From: Sulfurospirillum arcachonense
GTDB taxonomy: Bacteria; Campylobacterota; Campylobacteria; Campylobacterales; Sulfurospirillaceae
Direction: 5' to 3'
NCBI GenBank assembly: GCA_015662785.1
Contig: DQTM01000156.1
Coordinates: 1 to 5,928, forward strand
Length of the DNA: 5,928 nucleotides
Both the position numbers and the translations under genes were made by a program. Shown here in pieces: positions 4,757 to 5,928 of the stretch; within the stretch, counting starts at the first letter, position 1, and the number at the start of each line of letters is the position of its first letter. The notes below the pieces were generated by a model, which saw nothing but the letters and a program-made list of their open reading frames with translations, made no database searches and was not told the origin of the DNA.

Positions 4757-5928
4757 ATGTTAAAACCAAGAGGAATAAATAAGAAGTTACATTTTGCTGG
4801 AGGAATGCTATCTTTTATAATAGTGTGTGTAATCACACTTACAGTTGTTATGAATGAGAGAAGTAAAAAAGATTCACTCATCATAAACATAGCTGGTAAA
4901 CAAAGAATGCTTACTCAAAAAATGAGCAAAGAGATATTTTATATAAAATATAAACAAAGTACTGATTTTAGAGAACTAAATAGTGCAATTGATCTGTTTG
5001 ATAATAATCTTCATGATCTTATCAAAGGTAACTCTGCAAAAGGTATTTACCTTCCTCAAAATACAAAAATAAAAACTAAATTGGAAGAGGTAAACTCGCT
5101 TTGGATTCCATTTAGGAGTGAAGTTGAAAAAATAAGAAAAGCAGTAGCTTTTATAAAAAATGACTTAGAAACATTAACAGGAAGAACAACATCACTTTTA
5201 AGTGAATCAGATAAAGTTGTAAAAATTATGGTTAAAAATAGTATGAGTGGAGAGTTTATAGATCTCTCTGGTAGACAAAGAATGTTGTCACAAAGAATGG
5301 GGCTTTTTGTTGAAAGGTATCTAAGAACAGATAATGAAGAAGATTATTTGCAATTTGTGAAAGCAAAGAACCTATATAATGAAACTATTAATAGATTTAT
5401 AAATAACAAAGAAGTACAAAACATCCCTGAGGTTTATAATCGTGTTGAAAAGACATATAAATACTGGAAAGCACATGAAAAGTATATATTAAAAATTTTA
5501 CAAGTTGAAAACAATATAAATGATTCTATTTCTTATATATATGAAAAAAACATTAAATTACTTAACACAATGGATGCAGCAGTTTGGTTGTATACAGAGT
5601 ATAGTGAAGAAAAAAACAGTATGTTTATAAAGTTCCAATATATCTCACTTATAGTAGCTCTTATTATTATACTTTTTTCATATATACTTTCTCGTGAAAT
5701 TGTAAACCATATAAATGATTTTGTAAATAGAACAAAAGCATTGGAAAGCGATGATATCAATAGTCTTAATCATAGACATATAAGAGTAGACGAAGAGAGT
5801 GAAGATGAGTTGATTGAAGCATCTAACTATCTTTCTAATTTTGTAAAAAAAGTAAATGTTGCTATGAGTCACTCAGAAGATGCTATTAAACAAGCAGAGT
5901 CAGCAGTTCATGAACTTCAACATTTAGC
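4757..5928 (+). CDS. Membrane receptor with twin NarX/NarQ-like P-boxes (PilJ-type), 3' end missing
   Basis: The reading frame is open from ATG 4757 (AGGA at 4744-4747, 9 nt away) to the window edge: 390 codons plus two bases. Seen: a first membrane helix (about 14-32), a mostly helical periplasmic region (about 33-287), a second membrane helix (about 291-311), then a HAMP-like linker (about 312-368) and a helical start of the output region. Just after the first helix lies NIAGKQRMLTQKM (44-56), with a second copy, DLSGRQRMLSQRM, at 169-181. This is the signature of PilJ/type IV pili chemotaxis-transducer N-terminal domains and resembles the P-box of NarX and NarQ, in which Gly and Arg contact nitrate or nitrite; here G47/R50 and G172/R175. 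The output domain lies outside the window: methyl-accepting chemotaxis protein, histidine kinase and diguanylate cyclase all remain possible. Its position suggests sensing of nitrate or nitrite for the hao locus. Confidence 0.85.
   Translation, partial: MLKPRGINKKLHFAGGMLSFIIVCVITLTVVMNERSKKDSLIINIAGKQRMLTQKMSKEIFYIKYKQSTDFRELNSAIDLFDNNLHDLIKGNSAKGIYLPQNTKIKTKLEEVNSLWIPFRSEVEKIRKAVAFIKNDLETLTGRTTSLLSESDKVVKIMVKNSMSGEFIDLSGRQRMLSQRMGLFVERYLRTDNEEDYLQFVKAKNLYNETINRFINNKEVQNIPEVYNRVEKTYKYWKAHEKYILKILQVENNINDSISYIYEKNIKLLNTMDAAVWLYTEYSEEKNSMFIKFQYISLIVALIIILFSYILSREIVNHINDFVNRTKALESDDINSLNHRHIRVDEESEDELIEASNYLSNFVKKVNVAMSHSEDAIKQAESAVHELQHL

Noticed and set aside
5533..5872. Two minus-strand ORFs of 75 and 64 codons overlapping the receptor gene
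   Set aside because: They mirror the membrane helix and linker of the receptor; their hydrophobicity is an antisense artefact.
1..5928. Search for CRISPR arrays, tRNA or rRNA genes and insertion sequences
   Set aside because: No regularly spaced long repeats, cloverleaf-like or rRNA segments, transposase genes or terminal inverted repeats were seen.

Overview
The window is very AT-rich, has short, tightly packed genes and strong AGGAG-type ribosome binding sites. It carries a tetraheme quinol dehydrogenase next to an octaheme cytochrome of the hydroxylamine oxidoreductase (HAO) family. That pair is typical of Campylobacterota (epsilonproteobacteria such as Sulfurimonas, Sulfurospirillum, Arcobacter-like or Campylobacter/Nautiliales lineages). 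I cannot name the genus from sequence alone.

Layout, all genes on the + strand: (1) a possible terminator of an upstream gene (2-28) and a 15-bp tandem repeat carrying TATAAT hexamers (81-110), followed by a Crp/Fnr-family regulator (145-783). (2) A 334-bp regulatory gap (784-1117) with a perfect Crp/Fnr-type dyad TTGAC-N4-GTCAA (948-961). A -10-like TACAAT lies at exactly the spacing expected of a class II activated promoter. A second compact TTGAT/ATCAA dyad and a 5'-UTR hairpin follow. (3) The operon haoC (1118-1666, membrane-anchored NapC/NrfH-type tetraheme cytochrome) and haoA (1693-3042, octaheme HAO-like enzyme), closed by a strong intrinsic terminator (3091-3117). (4) A parvulin-type periplasmic peptidyl-prolyl isomerase (3138-4031). 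(5) A second Crp/Fnr-family regulator with a TTG start (4083-4739), preceded by a 28-bp inverted repeat. (6) The first 390 codons of a membrane receptor (4757 to the window end) with two NarX/NarQ-like P-box motifs in its periplasmic domain.

How the parts may work together: HaoC would take electrons from the menaquinol pool and pass them to periplasmic HaoA. In Campylobacterota HaoA is thought to reduce nitrite and/or hydroxylamine rather than oxidise hydroxylamine. The isomerase could assist folding of periplasmic or outer-membrane proteins. Two Crp/Fnr paralogues share the same PETLSR recognition-helix core and flank the enzyme genes. They are the obvious candidates to bind the TTGAC-N4-GTCAA operator. 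The P-box receptor suggests periplasmic nitrate/nitrite sensing. Taken together the locus looks like a self-contained nitrogen-oxide respiration or detoxification module with its own sensing and regulation. The enzymatic part is known in this phylum. The regulatory wiring is inference from the sequence.
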